Origin: Caldifarciminota bacterium
Lineage (GTDB): Bacteria > Hydrothermota > Hydrothermia > UBA1063 > CAJXJZ01
Reading direction: 5' to 3'
Length of the DNA: 54,449 nucleotides
Assembly (NCBI GenBank): GCA_026986775.1
Contig: JALSNX010000009.1
Span: 1 to 54,449, forward strand
Shown here: positions 25,756 through 34,162 of the stretch, piece by piece
Position numbering within the stretch: position 1 is the first letter of the stretch
Layout of the letters: each line of letters begins with the position of its first letter
The notes under the pieces: model-generated
The model's input: the letters and a program-made list of their open reading frames with translations, nothing else
What the model was told of the DNA's origin: nothing
The model's database searches: none
Made by a program: the position numbers and the translations under genes

Positions 25756-26893
25756 AGTTAACGAAGTTAATCTCTGTATCCAGAAATCCTGAAGCGGCTT
25801 TTCTCTTTACAAATACAATTTTATAGTCTTTGAGCCCGGGCTTTCCAAGTTCTTTCCATCTCTCAAATATATTTTTAAACTCGTAGTAAGCAGAATGTGC
25901 CCCCCATTTTATAACCCTGTCTTCAAGTATAGCGACTACCCCCATACCTTCACCCTGTTCCTTGATTATCCCATAAACCTTCTTTTCATCTTCAGTAAGC
26001 ATGGAAAAACTATCCTCGCAATGAATGGCTACAAAAAATGCGAAATCCTGTCTGTCTCTCTTTGAAAGTCCGTTAAATGCGCGGGTAAGATGCGGGTCTT
26101 CAATTCCATATTCCTCTATAATCTCCTTGAGAGAGATAAACTCATTTTTGAAAAGCGGAAAGTGTTTTGTTGCACTGGCACCCCTCAGCCTTGTGAAAAC
26201 AACATAGTGAATACCCTCTCCAAAAAGCACCTCATCGTTGAGTTTAGTAAGTTTGATAAGGACCTCACTACCTCTTATGACATATGGCATTACGATTCTG
26301 CCACCTGTTTTGAGCTCTTCAAACCACACATGGGGTATTTCCGGGGTGGAGGATGTAACAACTATAACATCAAATGGTGCGTGCTCTGGAACGCCTTCAA
26401 CTGCATTGCGATTTAAAAGAATAATATCCTCTGAAAGACCGGCATTCTTGAAAGCAGCCCTTGCAAGGTTGTAAACGGTTTCATTGATTTCCGTTGTAAT
26501 TACTTTTCCTTCTTTTCCCACTACTTTGCTTAAAACAGCAGCATTATAGCCTGAGCCTGTGCCCACTTCAAGCACTCTGTCTCCTTTCCTTATATCTGCC
26601 TCTTCAATCATCACACTCATTACTGCTGGTTGAGAGGAAGAAGAAATAATATTATCATCTTCCACAAGTATGGGGATAGAATCGTCTCTGTAAATGAGTT
26701 CTGCAATTTCAGGGCTTACATCATGTCTGTTAACAGGATAAGATTTCCAGCCCTCTGCTGTTTTTTGCCACAGGCTCCAGATAAAATCCTCTCTTTTAAT
26801 ATTAAGGAAAGCCTCTGCTATATCGTCTCGGTGTAAGTATCCCTTTTTTCTTAAACTATCAACAAGCGCTTTTCTCAATTCAAGTGTTTCCAT
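25748..26893 (-). CDS. pcm: Protein-L-isoaspartate O-methyltransferase with C-terminal extension
   Basis: Methylates isoaspartyl residues so that damaged proteins can be repaired. The N-terminal 210 residues form the methyltransferase: ISSSSQPAVMSVMIEEA, then the SAM loop LEVGTGSGYNAAVLSKVVG and VITTEIN. The protein is 381 residues, against about 210 for the basic enzyme; the extra 170 C-terminal residues (from about 215) are a separate domain I do not recognise, seen in some longer bacterial homologues. The promoter is TTGACC-17-TATAAT (26949-26921). The predicted leader is about 20 nt without a Shine-Dalgarno site. Confidence 0.88.
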   Translation of the reverse strand: METLELRKALVDSLRKKGYLHRDDIAEAFLNIKREDFIWSLWQKTAEGWKSYPVNRHDVSPEIAELIYRDDSIPILVEDDNIISSSSQPAVMSVMIEEADIRKGDRVLEVGTGSGYNAAVLSKVVGKEGKVITTEINETVYNLARAAFKNAGLSEDIILLNRNAVEGVPEHAPFDVIVVTSSTPEIPHVWFEELKTGGRIVMPYVIRGSEVLIKLTKLNDEVLFGEGIHYVVFTRLRGASATKHFPLFKNEFISLKEIIEEYGIEDPHLTRAFNGLSKRDRQDFAFFVAIHCEDSFSMLTEDEKKVYGIIKEQGEGMGVVAILEDRVIKWGAHSAYYEFKNIFERWKELGKPGLKDYKIVFVKRKAASGFLDTEINFVNFI

Positions 26894-26920
26894 TTTTAGT
26901 TATGTTTTCGTTCTGTGAAA

Positions 26921-26949
26921 ATTATATAATAAAACCTGTTATTGGTCAA
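26921..26949 (-). promoter_or_regulatory. Promoter of pcm
   Basis: On the minus strand, TTGACC (26949-26944), 17-nt spacer, TATAAT (26926-26921), with about 27 bases from the -10 to ATG 26893. The -10 region is palindromic (ATTATATAAT) and could also serve the opposite strand. Confidence 0.7.
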
Positions 26950-27016
26950 GTTATGTGAAATTGATTTGTAAATCTTTGATTTTTGCTTTAATCTAAATAC
27001 GCAAAAGGGAGGCTGT

Positions 27017-27466
27017 ATGAAAATTTTAGATGTTCTGGATATACATCACATAAAACTTGATCTTGAGAGTAAATCAAAGGAAAGTGTAATTGATGAACTT
27101 ATTTCCATCCTGACTGAAATACCCGAAAACAAACGCTCTGTAATCAGAAAAGAAGTAATGGAAAGAGAAGCCATAAAATCAACCGGTATAGGACATGGCA
27201 TAGCTATCCCGCATACGGAGACAGATAGTGTTGAAGGCATTCACGTCGCTTTTGGTTTGAGTAAAAAAGGCGTTGATTTCCTCGCTCTTGACGGAGAGCC
27301 AGTTTATCTTCTCATATTAGTTGTCGCAAATAAAAAACTAAACCTGAAATACCTGAGTCTCCTCGCCCACGTGGCCAGGATTTTGAGTAAAGAGGATATA
27401 AGAAACAAACTTAAAAGCGCCAGTTCACCTGAAAATATAATTGAAATACTCAAAGAGGTGGATTGA
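27017..27466 (+). CDS. PTS EIIA domain protein (Ntr/fructose type)
   Basis: A 149-residue stand-alone EIIA domain of the fructose/nitrogen (PtsN) class. The phosphorylatable His lies in GIGHGIAIPHTET (H66). AAAGGGAGG precedes ATG 27017. It is the first gene of a four-gene unit with a PII-like protein and two antiporter-like membrane proteins. EIIA-Ntr domains regulate potassium and other ion transporters and are found fused to or beside CPA-type antiporters, so a regulatory role on the two downstream membrane proteins is the simplest reading. No HPr or EI gene is in the window. Confidence 0.85.
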   Translation: MKILDVLDIHHIKLDLESKSKESVIDELISILTEIPENKRSVIRKEVMEREAIKSTGIGHGIAIPHTETDSVEGIHVAFGLSKKGVDFLALDGEPVYLLILVVANKKLNLKYLSLLAHVARILSKEDIRNKLKSASSPENIIEILKEVD

Positions 27467-27780
27467 TGAATCTGTATATCTTTATTCTGGAGCGGGAGGA
27501 GTTTCTTGATGACCTTCTTGAAGCCATGATAGAGGCTGAGATAGAAGGGATTTCTATTATAGATGCAACGGGTGCAAAAAAAGTTCTCGCAGAGGACATA
27601 CCTATATTTGCAGGAATAATACAGGCCATGCAGGGGGATAGGGGAAGACATAAAATAATTTTAGGTACCTCTGAAAACAATGCCATCTATGAACTCAGGG
27701 AGATCTTAAGCGACCTTGCTCCAGAGTTGTTGGATAAAGGACTCAGAATATACAGTTTCAGGGTGGAGCAGGGGATTTGA
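27466..27780 (+). CDS. Small PII-like regulatory protein
   Basis: A 104-residue soluble protein starting at ATG 27466, which overlaps the EIIA stop as TGATG (a TTG at 27463 is an alternative). The pattern YIFILEREEFLDDLLEAMIE, a strand and then a helix followed by GISIIDATGA, resembles the ferredoxin-like fold of PII/CutA-type proteins; no T-loop uridylylation Tyr is evident. The C-terminus (LRIYSFRVEQGI) overlaps the next gene (TTGA). Coupling on both sides implies that it works with the EIIA and membrane proteins, perhaps as a nucleotide or ion sensor. The family call is tentative. Confidence 0.65.
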   Translation: MNLYIFILEREEFLDDLLEAMIEAEIEGISIIDATGAKKVLAEDIPIFAGIIQAMQGDRGRHKIILGTSENNAIYELREILSDLAPELLDKGLRIYSFRVEQGI

Positions 27781-28799
27781 GGCTATTTGCCCTTGTTCTA
27801 ATCGCATTTTTTGCGTCATTCTTGAGTTTTAGGGGACAGAAGTTTGTCGTTTCAGAATTTTTATTTTTAGCCTCAGGGCTTATAGGTGGCCTTTATATTA
27901 AGGGGCTTGAGCCGGGTACATACAGATTCTTTGAGCTTTTCCTGATAGGTTTTTTTGGTATAATTTATGGAATGAGTCTGGACCTTTCAATGATTCTTAA
28001 ATCTGCACAAAAATCTCTCAAACTTGCATTTATGGAAGCCTTTTTGGGGATCGTCTATTTAATTGTAGTGTCTTTAGTGCTTCACCCTCATGGTATAACA
28101 CTTACTGAAAAATTGGCTATTCTGGCCTTTGTGATTGTTGGTGCAAGCCCCTATTTTATTGTATCTCTTGCCAGAGAGGAGATAATAGCATCCTTTTTTC
28201 TACCTGCCATTGTTGCTCTTGCTCTTGGACTTGCTGGATTTCATCGTAGCTCACTTATTATGTTTGGAGCAGTTCTTGTAACGGGAATTATACTTAAGGT
28301 CACGGAAGACAGAGCACCTGATACAACCACAGCACTGAGCATAGTTATGGGTGGCTCCATTATAATACCATATATTGCAATTCATTATGACCAGAGCCCT
28401 TTTTTTTATTCCTTCATCATGGGGATTCTGCTCACCAACCTCTTAAGGAGCAAACGTCTTCTTGAACTTTTACTTAAACTGAAAGAAGACGAGAGATTAT
28501 TTTTTCTTGTATTCCTGTTTATGATTGGGTTATTTACAAATGTAAATACAGAAGTTATCAAAAAGTCCCTCATAATTTTTGCTCTAAGGGTGTTTTACAA
28601 GATAGCAATTTCCCGTGGGCTATATAATAGCAAGGATGACCACCACTTTGTTTCATGTGGAGCCCTGTCTCTTATTATAGCAATAGATGTACTCGGACAC
28701 GGAGAGATACTTCGGGGATGGGGGGCAGCCATTGTTATTGCATACTTCATAAACATCGTGTTCACAGGAATTTTTACTTTGAAGGCACAACCCAAATGA
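27777..28799 (+). CDS. Antiporter-like polytopic membrane protein (divergent CPA2 type), subunit 1
   Basis: A 340-residue integral membrane protein with about ten or eleven hydrophobic helices. The C-terminal half (FIMGILLTN, then DERLFFLVFLFMIGLFTN) matches the layout of CPA2 cation/proton antiporters, where an FFvxxGl block occurs. The place of the ion-binding Asp in the usual STDP/ND segment reads VIVGASPYFIV, without an acidic residue. It starts at TTG 27777 (TTGA overlap) and ends overlapping the next gene (ATGA). With the paralogous neighbour it may form a two-subunit transporter or an ion sensor. Substrate unknown. Confidence 0.7.
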   Translation: MRLFALVLIAFFASFLSFRGQKFVVSEFLFLASGLIGGLYIKGLEPGTYRFFELFLIGFFGIIYGMSLDLSMILKSAQKSLKLAFMEAFLGIVYLIVVSLVLHPHGITLTEKLAILAFVIVGASPYFIVSLAREEIIASFFLPAIVALALGLAGFHRSSLIMFGAVLVTGIILKVTEDRAPDTTTALSIVMGGSIIIPYIAIHYDQSPFFYSFIMGILLTNLLRSKRLLELLLKLKEDERLFFLVFLFMIGLFTNVNTEVIKKSLIIFALRVFYKIAISRGLYNSKDDHHFVSCGALSLIIAIDVLGHGEILRGWGAAIVIAYFINIVFTGIFTLKAQPK

Positions 28800-29923
28800 G
28801 TATATTCTGGATTTTGCCGTTTGTTTTTGTGTTATTCTATCTTGCGGGTTCAGGTCCACAGGCTTTTATTGGTACAACCTTCCTGCTTGTTCCCTTTGCA
28901 AAGGAATTCCTGTCCTATGGAATTTCCACACCATTGTTCTTCCTTTTAAGCGGGGTGCTTATGGGTGCAATAAGAAATAATACTTCTTCTCTTCTTCTAA
29001 AAGAAGTATTTGAAATCTCCACGTTGTTTCTTGCCTATGCTGCCAGTTATGAGTTTACTTCAGCCCTTAAAAAGCATTCTCTGGCCATTATAAGCAAGAG
29101 AGTGCTTGCTGAATTCGTGATTGTTCCCCTTCCATTTGTAGTGTATTTTCTTTTACTTGGTCTGGATTTAACTTTTGCTCTGGTGCTTTCTCTTCTGTTT
29201 CTCTCAATTTCTCCCATTACATCCATGATTCTACTTTATGAATCTCCCATAGAAAAAAAACTAAGGGAAACCATAGAAGGAGGAATTATTTTTCGGGACG
29301 GATTACAGATATTGCTCCTCATAGTCGCAGCACACTTCGTATTTCGTGGTGCAGAAGATGCATCAAGAGGACTTGTAAAGGCCATTTTTATCGCTCCTTT
29401 CCTGGGTTTATTTCTTGCAACAGGAAGTACCCTGAGTAGAAAAGGGACATATCTATTCCTTCCTGTTGCAATTGTTATTGCCATTTTGCTGGAAATGTAT
29501 CTGCACATCTCTTCTATTTTCCTCATGATTTTTGCGGGGTTCTGGGAAAGAGTTTCAGAGCGAAAAGCTCGTCCAGCTTTCAGGGTTATTGATATGGGAA
29601 AAATCCTTTATCCATTCGTTTACACATACACGGGACAGTTAATGGTTACTTTTTCTATTTCAGTATTTTTAGCCGGGTTTGTTGCACTTTCTATAAAGGT
29701 TTTATCTGAATATACTGCCGCAGTGATTTCAAAATGTCATAACAAAAAAGTTGATATTTCAGTAAAAATTCCAATGGCAGGCCTATCTCTCCACCACCTT
29801 ATTTACTTTAAAGACAGTATCGCCCCATTTATTTTTTCCATAATAGCATTTGTACTAATTGCAAGTGAGTTCCTTGCACCGCTTTTGCTCTCATCTTTAA
29901 AAAACGTAAAGGAAAAAATATAA
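28796..29923 (+). CDS. Antiporter-like polytopic membrane protein (divergent CPA2 type), subunit 2
   Basis: A 375-residue membrane protein with about eleven hydrophobic helices. FLSISPITSMILLYESPIEK corresponds to the sSTsxxvxxxLxE region of CPA2 antiporters, and GGIIFRDGLQILLLIVAA to the following helix with its conserved Asp. Like its neighbour it lacks the canonical STD motif, though the Asp in FRDG is kept. ATG 28796 overlaps the previous stop; the long upstream extension of the frame overlaps subunit 1 and is not coding. The pair look like distant paralogues. The mazG promoter sits in its last codons. Confidence 0.7.
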   Translation: MSIFWILPFVFVLFYLAGSGPQAFIGTTFLLVPFAKEFLSYGISTPLFFLLSGVLMGAIRNNTSSLLLKEVFEISTLFLAYAASYEFTSALKKHSLAIISKRVLAEFVIVPLPFVVYFLLLGLDLTFALVLSLLFLSISPITSMILLYESPIEKKLRETIEGGIIFRDGLQILLLIVAAHFVFRGAEDASRGLVKAIFIAPFLGLFLATGSTLSRKGTYLFLPVAIVIAILLEMYLHISSIFLMIFAGFWERVSERKARPAFRVIDMGKILYPFVYTYTGQLMVTFSISVFLAGFVALSIKVLSEYTAAVISKCHNKKVDISVKIPMAGLSLHHLIYFKDSIAPFIFSIIAFVLIASEFLAPLLLSSLKNVKEKI

Positions 29924-29924
29924 T
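29896..29924 (+). promoter_or_regulatory. Putative promoter of mazG, predicted leaderless
   Basis: TTTAAA (29896-29901), 17-nt spacer, TATAAT (29919-29924), then six bases to ATG 29931. It overlaps the end of the preceding coding region. Confidence 0.55.
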
Positions 29925-29930
29925 ATAAAC

Positions 29931-30524
29931 ATGCAGTTTAAAGGATTTGATGGTCTTTATCGTCTTGTAAAGAAACTCAGGGCTCCGGATGGTTGTCCAT
30001 GGGACCGAAAGCAAACCAGCCAGACCCTGAAAAACGACCTCATAGAAGAGGTGTATGAGGTCGTGGATGCGATAGAAAGAAAGGACAATGATTCACTTAA
30101 AGAGGAACTGGGTGACCTTTTATTTCTCATTCTCATGCATATAAGAATTAAGGAAGAAGAAGGGAAGTTCACTCTGAATGATGTCCTGGAAGGTATAACA
30201 AACAAAATGATCTACAGACATCCACATGTTTTTGGTGATGTAAAGATAAAAAATGAGGATGAACTATTGAAAAACTGGGAAAAAAGCAAAAAAGGCAAAT
30301 CGCTTAAAGAATTTCCTCTTAATCAGCCTGCATTACTCGGCCTTGAAAGAGTGGTAAAGAGGCTTAAAAGGCATGAGATAAAAGAAGATGACATTATCCA
30401 GTGTTGCGAAAAGGACAAAAATCTTCAGAAGATAATTGAAGGCGCTCTCGGTATTATAAAAGAAAACAAAAGCCCCGAGGATGAGCTCAGGGCTTTTATA
30501 AAAAAATATCTTGTAATGAAGTGA
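29931..30524 (+). CDS. mazG: Nucleoside triphosphate pyrophosphohydrolase MazG
   Basis: Hydrolyses (d)NTPs to NMP and pyrophosphate, a house-cleaning function. The N-terminal KLRAPDGCPWDRKQT, then EEVYEVVDAI and EELGDLLFLILMH, provide the EExxE...ExxD metal-binding residues of MazG; YRHPHVFGDV follows. At 197 residues it is shorter than the two-domain E. coli form (263), so the second domain is reduced. The last codons contain a strong hairpin (30468-30497). The stop lies 2 nt from the deoC stop on the other strand. Confidence 0.92.
   Translation: MQFKGFDGLYRLVKKLRAPDGCPWDRKQTSQTLKNDLIEEVYEVVDAIERKDNDSLKEELGDLLFLILMHIRIKEEEGKFTLNDVLEGITNKMIYRHPHVFGDVKIKNEDELLKNWEKSKKGKSLKEFPLNQPALLGLERVVKRLKRHEIKEDDIIQCCEKDKNLQKIIEGALGIIKENKSPEDELRAFIKKYLVMK
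30468..30497. terminator. Bidirectional terminator hairpin inside the 3' end of mazG
   Basis: AAAAGCCCCGAG (30468-30479) pairs with CTCAGGGCTTTT (30486-30497), 11 of 12 pairs, loop GATGAG. On the plus strand it ends in TTTT; on the minus strand GGGCTTTTGTTTTC follows deoC by about 30 nt. One hairpin could stop both convergent transcripts while coding for MazG. Confidence 0.65.
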
Positions 30525-30526
30525 GC

Positions 30527-31249
30527 TTACTTTATTCCCTTAATAATATCAATACTTCTTGATGCACCTATACGGTCGGCACCAGAAAGAATCATTAATG
30601 CCGCATCCTTATAGGTTCTAATACCACCAGCTGCTTTTACTTTTATTTTTCCATCAGATACAATTGACAGGAGTGCCACGTCAAAAGGTGTTGCACCATG
30701 AGTTCCAAACCCTGTGGATGTTTTAACAAAATGGGCGCCTGCATCAACAACAAGTTCAGTGGCCCTTACCTTTTCTTCAAATGTGAGATAACATGTTTCA
30801 ATAATGACCTTTACAACATTACCCTGTGCTGCATCTACAACCGCTTTTATATCTTCTTTCACTCGCTCATAATCACCATCCTTCAACCAGCCTATATTGA
30901 TAACCATATCAATCTCAGTGGCACCATTTTTTACAGCCTCTTCTGTCTCCCTGGCTTTCATATACGTTGTATGAGCACCAAGAGGAAAACCCACAACGCT
31001 GCAGGTTTCTACATTACTATCTTTTAAAATCTCACGCACCATTACAACGCGGGAAGGATTTACACATACAGATTTAAAACCATATTCAAGAGCTTCTCTG
31101 GCAACCCGTTCAATGATTTTTTCAGTGGCATCGGGTTTCAAGATTGTATGGTCTATATACGATGCAAGCTTTTCTCTGCTAATACGAAAATCCTTTAACC
31201 TGTTTTCAGCCTCCTTTACCCTTTTTTCTACCATGGACTTTAACTCCAT
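30527..31249 (-). CDS. deoC: Deoxyribose-phosphate aldolase
   Basis: Cleaves 2-deoxyribose 5-phosphate to glyceraldehyde 3-phosphate and acetaldehyde in nucleoside catabolism. A 240-residue class I aldolase with LASYIDHTILKPDAT, GAHTTYMKARET, the Lys in VKVIIETCYLT and the Schiff-base Lys in FVKTSTGFGTHGAT, then VKAAGGIRTYKDA. The N-terminal 25 residues are a charged helical extension. Start ATG 31249 has AAAGGAGGG in front. No other deoxynucleoside genes flank it. Confidence 0.94.
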   Translation of the reverse strand: MELKSMVEKRVKEAENRLKDFRISREKLASYIDHTILKPDATEKIIERVAREALEYGFKSVCVNPSRVVMVREILKDSNVETCSVVGFPLGAHTTYMKARETEEAVKNGATEIDMVINIGWLKDGDYERVKEDIKAVVDAAQGNVVKVIIETCYLTFEEKVRATELVVDAGAHFVKTSTGFGTHGATPFDVALLSIVSDGKIKVKAAGGIRTYKDAALMILSGADRIGASRSIDIIKGIK

Positions 31250-31450
31250 ATCTTCCCTCCTTTATTGATGCACGTTAATTTTAAAGGAAAAGAAAAACTC
31301 CTCAAAGAGATGGGGACTAAAGTGTATCATATTATTACAACAAAATGTTTTCCTCAGGATATTTCACTCTGAAATCTATTGGCACTCAAGGGATTTAATG
31401 GTGAGACTGTGGCATAATTATTGCATAAGTTAAAATGGAGGTGATAAAAG

Positions 31451-31690
31451 ATGATGAAAATTTTAGTGGCACTTATTCTGTGGTTTCCATTCTCAATTCC
31501 GCAGGATACAACACCAAAAGTGGTTTTTGTAAATGAAACTCAAGAGGCTATTGGGGAAAATAGGGGCCATACAAAGGGAGCTATAAAAATTTCAAAGGGT
31601 GGAGAGCTTATATCCCGGGTCAAAGTAAGACTGATAATTCCCCCTAAAGATACCACAAAAATAGTACGAGGGATTACTGAAACTCAATGA
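31451..31690 (+). CDS. Small hypothetical exported protein
   Basis: A 79-residue protein with a signal-like start (MMKILVALILWFPFSIP) and a basic mature part (KGAIKISKGGELISRVKVRL). Not recognised. TGGAGGTG lies about 10 nt before the first ATG (31451) and 13 nt before the second (31454), which is a good ribosome site and supports it being real. Its last 17 nt overlap the end of the GT39-like gene on the other strand. A degenerate -10 (TAAAAT near 31431) is possible. Low-information sequence, so function is open. Confidence 0.5.
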   Translation: MMKILVALILWFPFSIPQDTTPKVVFVNETQEAIGENRGHTKGAIKISKGGELISRVKVRLIIPPKDTTKIVRGITETQ

Positions 31691-32967
31691 GATAGAGATT
31701 TGTATAGACACGTGCAGAAGAGTTTGTAGTATCCAGATCATAGATAAAATTACAGGTGCCAAGTTGCTTTACATGGGAAGGATTAAGTGGAAGAGCATGT
31801 AAAAACTCATCAAAATATGCATCCTCTTTTAGGCTCACTCTCTTTTTAAAAGGAAAACCAAATACAAGTATTCTTTTTTTCGTAAGACAGCTTGTGTCGT
31901 GAATATAGCCTTTGTCTCTATGAAAAGAACCAACCTCATAATCAGGACCAAGTACCCCGATTACAGCTACTTTCCTGAACAACATTATGTTATCCGCAGC
32001 CCTGCCACTTACAGCATCAAATTGGATGTTATGAGCTTCTACACAGGTATTGATAATATTCCTGAATCTATTCTTCCCCCTGAAATATCCCACCTCATTT
32101 TTTATATAAACTGGAGATATGAGTGCATAGAGGAGCAGGACGAATAAAGGGAATGAAATTGTCGGCAAATTACTTTTCTTGCCACTCATTTTAATGCCAA
32201 AGAGAATTACGAGCAGGTTGACTATCAGTATGTAAGAGAGGTTCACAAGAGTTGAAAGCGACATACCAACCTTCGGACTTATAAACACAAGACCGTTTAC
32301 AAGGAAAATAATGTAAAGAATTTCTCTTAAAGAAAGCCCCATCTTTCGGTATAAATAGTAAAAAGCGGGATAGGGTAGCCACAAAGAAATAATCAGAAGT
32401 GCCTTATCATTAAAAGTATTTGTAAAGTGACCCCTGATAAAAAACTGAAGTCCAAAAAGCATTAAAGTTAATATTGCTATAGATTTCCATCTGTCCCTCA
32501 GGAATAGTTTTTTATTGTAAAGATACATAACGCCTGTAACATAGGCTGGAAGTGCTGCAAGATTATACCTTATTGTATTTCCCATTATGAATACTGTTGT
32601 GAAATAAAAAACTGCAGCAATGGTAAATGAGAGAGAATTTTCTCTAAAAATAGACTTTACAGGGAATTTCACAAGCAAAATGTATATAACAAGCCAGAAA
32701 GCAGGGGTAATAAAGATATGGAAAGGATTCAGAGTATAGTCTTTCAGCAAAAAACCTGTGATTATAATGACATTTACTATCATACCATGTTCCATAAAGG
32801 TATTTATGCCTTGCTGGATATGTCCAGAATCCTTCATCTGTAAAATAAATAATGTCATCCTGAAACCTGAACTTATCGTATTTTATGTAGTGAAAAAGAT
32901 GAGCCACCCATATGATAAAGACGGTAAAAAATAAGAAAATTGACCATCTATAACGATTTTGTATCAT
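31674..32967 (-). CDS. GT39-like polytopic glycosyltransferase, frameshifted in an A6/T6 run
   Basis: A membrane protein of the dolichol-P-mannose/ArnT-like class. The N-terminal frame (32967 downward) gives a first transmembrane helix, then IIYFTDEGFWTYPARHKYLYG with the acidic DEG loop where these enzymes bind the lipid donor. That frame is lost after 32754; the adjoining frame continues LLKDYTLNPFHIFITPAF and about eight more hydrophobic helices to 31674. Dropping one T from the T6 run (32749-32754 on the plus strand as A6) fuses both into a 430-residue protein. The start ATG 32967 overlaps the GT4 gene upstream by 4 nt. Whether the break is real, phase-variable or an error is undecided. 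Confidence 0.7.
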
Positions 32968-34160
32968 CTTTCTGTCGTGTAAATGCCATTTAATACTTTA
33001 AAGAGCTTCTTCGCCATTATCTCTCTGGAATAGTTGTTCCTGACAAACTCCCTTGCTGTTTTACCCGCAAACATTTCAGGCTTCCTGGTGAATCTGTCAT
33101 AAAGTTCTTTGATTGTTGATGAAAGAATTTGAGGGTTGGCTGGCTCAACAGTTGTACCGTATCCGCTTCTTTTTAATATATCTTCCATTTCACCTTTCAC
33201 TGTGGAGACAACGTAAAGTCCAAGAGAAAGGTAGTCAAAAAGTTTATTGGGACTTACCCCGTATCTGAAGAGGTCTATGTCTCTTAATGTCAAAAGGCCA
33301 ACCTGACACCCGGCCATTATTCTGAAAGCCTCCTTTTTGGGCAGTAAACCATGGTATATCAGGTTTAAAAGACCTTTCTGTATTGCCCCTTCAATTTTTT
33401 TTCTATAAGGCCCATCCCCAAGAATGTGTATCCTTATATTGTTTTCGTTTTTCAATAACTCTGCTGCTTTAATTATTGTATCAACATCGTTGGCATATCC
33501 AAGTGCACCTGCATAAACCACATTGAAACCATCAAACTTTTTTGTATCGCTCAGGCTCTCAACGATTTTATCAGACATTCCATTATAAACGACTTCCATG
33601 GGTATTTCTGTAAAATTTTCAATATATTCCTTCTGACCCAGAGAAAGTGTTACTATGTAATGGGCATCTCTGTAAAGTTTTCTGGCAATTCTATCCAAAA
33701 CAAAATACACAGGAGATTTATCACTCAGTTTTCCACTATCTCTCAATATCTCTGGCCATAGGTCTCTTATCTCAAGAACAAAGGGTTTATGATACTTCTT
33801 TGCAATCTTCATGGTAGAATAGGCTCCAAAGAGTGTTGGAGATGAACCTATAATAATATCCGCTTCTTTAAACCAGTCACCCTTCTTCCATAGCTTCGCT
33901 GCGAACTCTATCCATGAGTAGGCCCGTCTTACGTATCCTGGCCTGTATGCAACGTCTATTACGCAAAAATTAACACCACCTATTTTATAACACCCATCTC
34001 TTTCAAAGACTCTTTTTCCTGAAAGATAGTTGCGATTCGCCGCTATTATTGTGGTGCGGATACCATAATTTTCATAGAGTTCTGTGGCAAGTTCAATATG
34101 CCGTGTGCCGCCCCCGGCATCTGGCAGCTGTGCAAACTGATTGGTCCATACAATCCTCAT
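32964..34160 (-). CDS. Glycosyltransferase family 4 (WbuB-like)
   Basis: A 398-residue GT-B enzyme. The N-terminal TNQFAQLPDAGGGTRHIELA is typical of WbuB/WcaI-type enzymes. It continues with VLEIRDLWPEILRDSG, FNVVYAGALGYANDVDTIIKA, IHILGDGPYRKKIE and, in the donor site, RYGVSPNKLFDYLSLGLYVV. These are features of enzymes adding sugars to undecaprenyl-linked or surface glycans. ATG 34160 lies 2 nt after the stop of the C5-epimerase-like gene, and its end overlaps the membrane GT gene by 4 nt. Confidence 0.9.
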   Translation of the reverse strand: MRIVWTNQFAQLPDAGGGTRHIELATELYENYGIRTTIIAANRNYLSGKRVFERDGCYKIGGVNFCVIDVAYRPGYVRRAYSWIEFAAKLWKKGDWFKEADIIIGSSPTLFGAYSTMKIAKKYHKPFVLEIRDLWPEILRDSGKLSDKSPVYFVLDRIARKLYRDAHYIVTLSLGQKEYIENFTEIPMEVVYNGMSDKIVESLSDTKKFDGFNVVYAGALGYANDVDTIIKAAELLKNENNIRIHILGDGPYRKKIEGAIQKGLLNLIYHGLLPKKEAFRIMAGCQVGLLTLRDIDLFRYGVSPNKLFDYLSLGLYVVSTVKGEMEDILKRSGYGTTVEPANPQILSSTIKELYDRFTRKPEMFAGKTAREFVRNNYSREIMAKKLFKVLNGIYTTER

Positions 34161-34162
34161 GC

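Noticed and set aside
28655-28795. Extended N-terminus of antiporter subunit 2 from 28655
   Set aside because: It overlaps subunit 1 in another frame with non-membrane, low-complexity sequence; ATG 28796 overlaps the previous stop as ATGA like its neighbours.
31250-31450. Riboswitch or attenuator between deoC and the small exported protein gene
   Set aside because: The 200-bp gap has ordinary ribosome sites on both sides but no conserved motif or strong hairpin that I can recognise.
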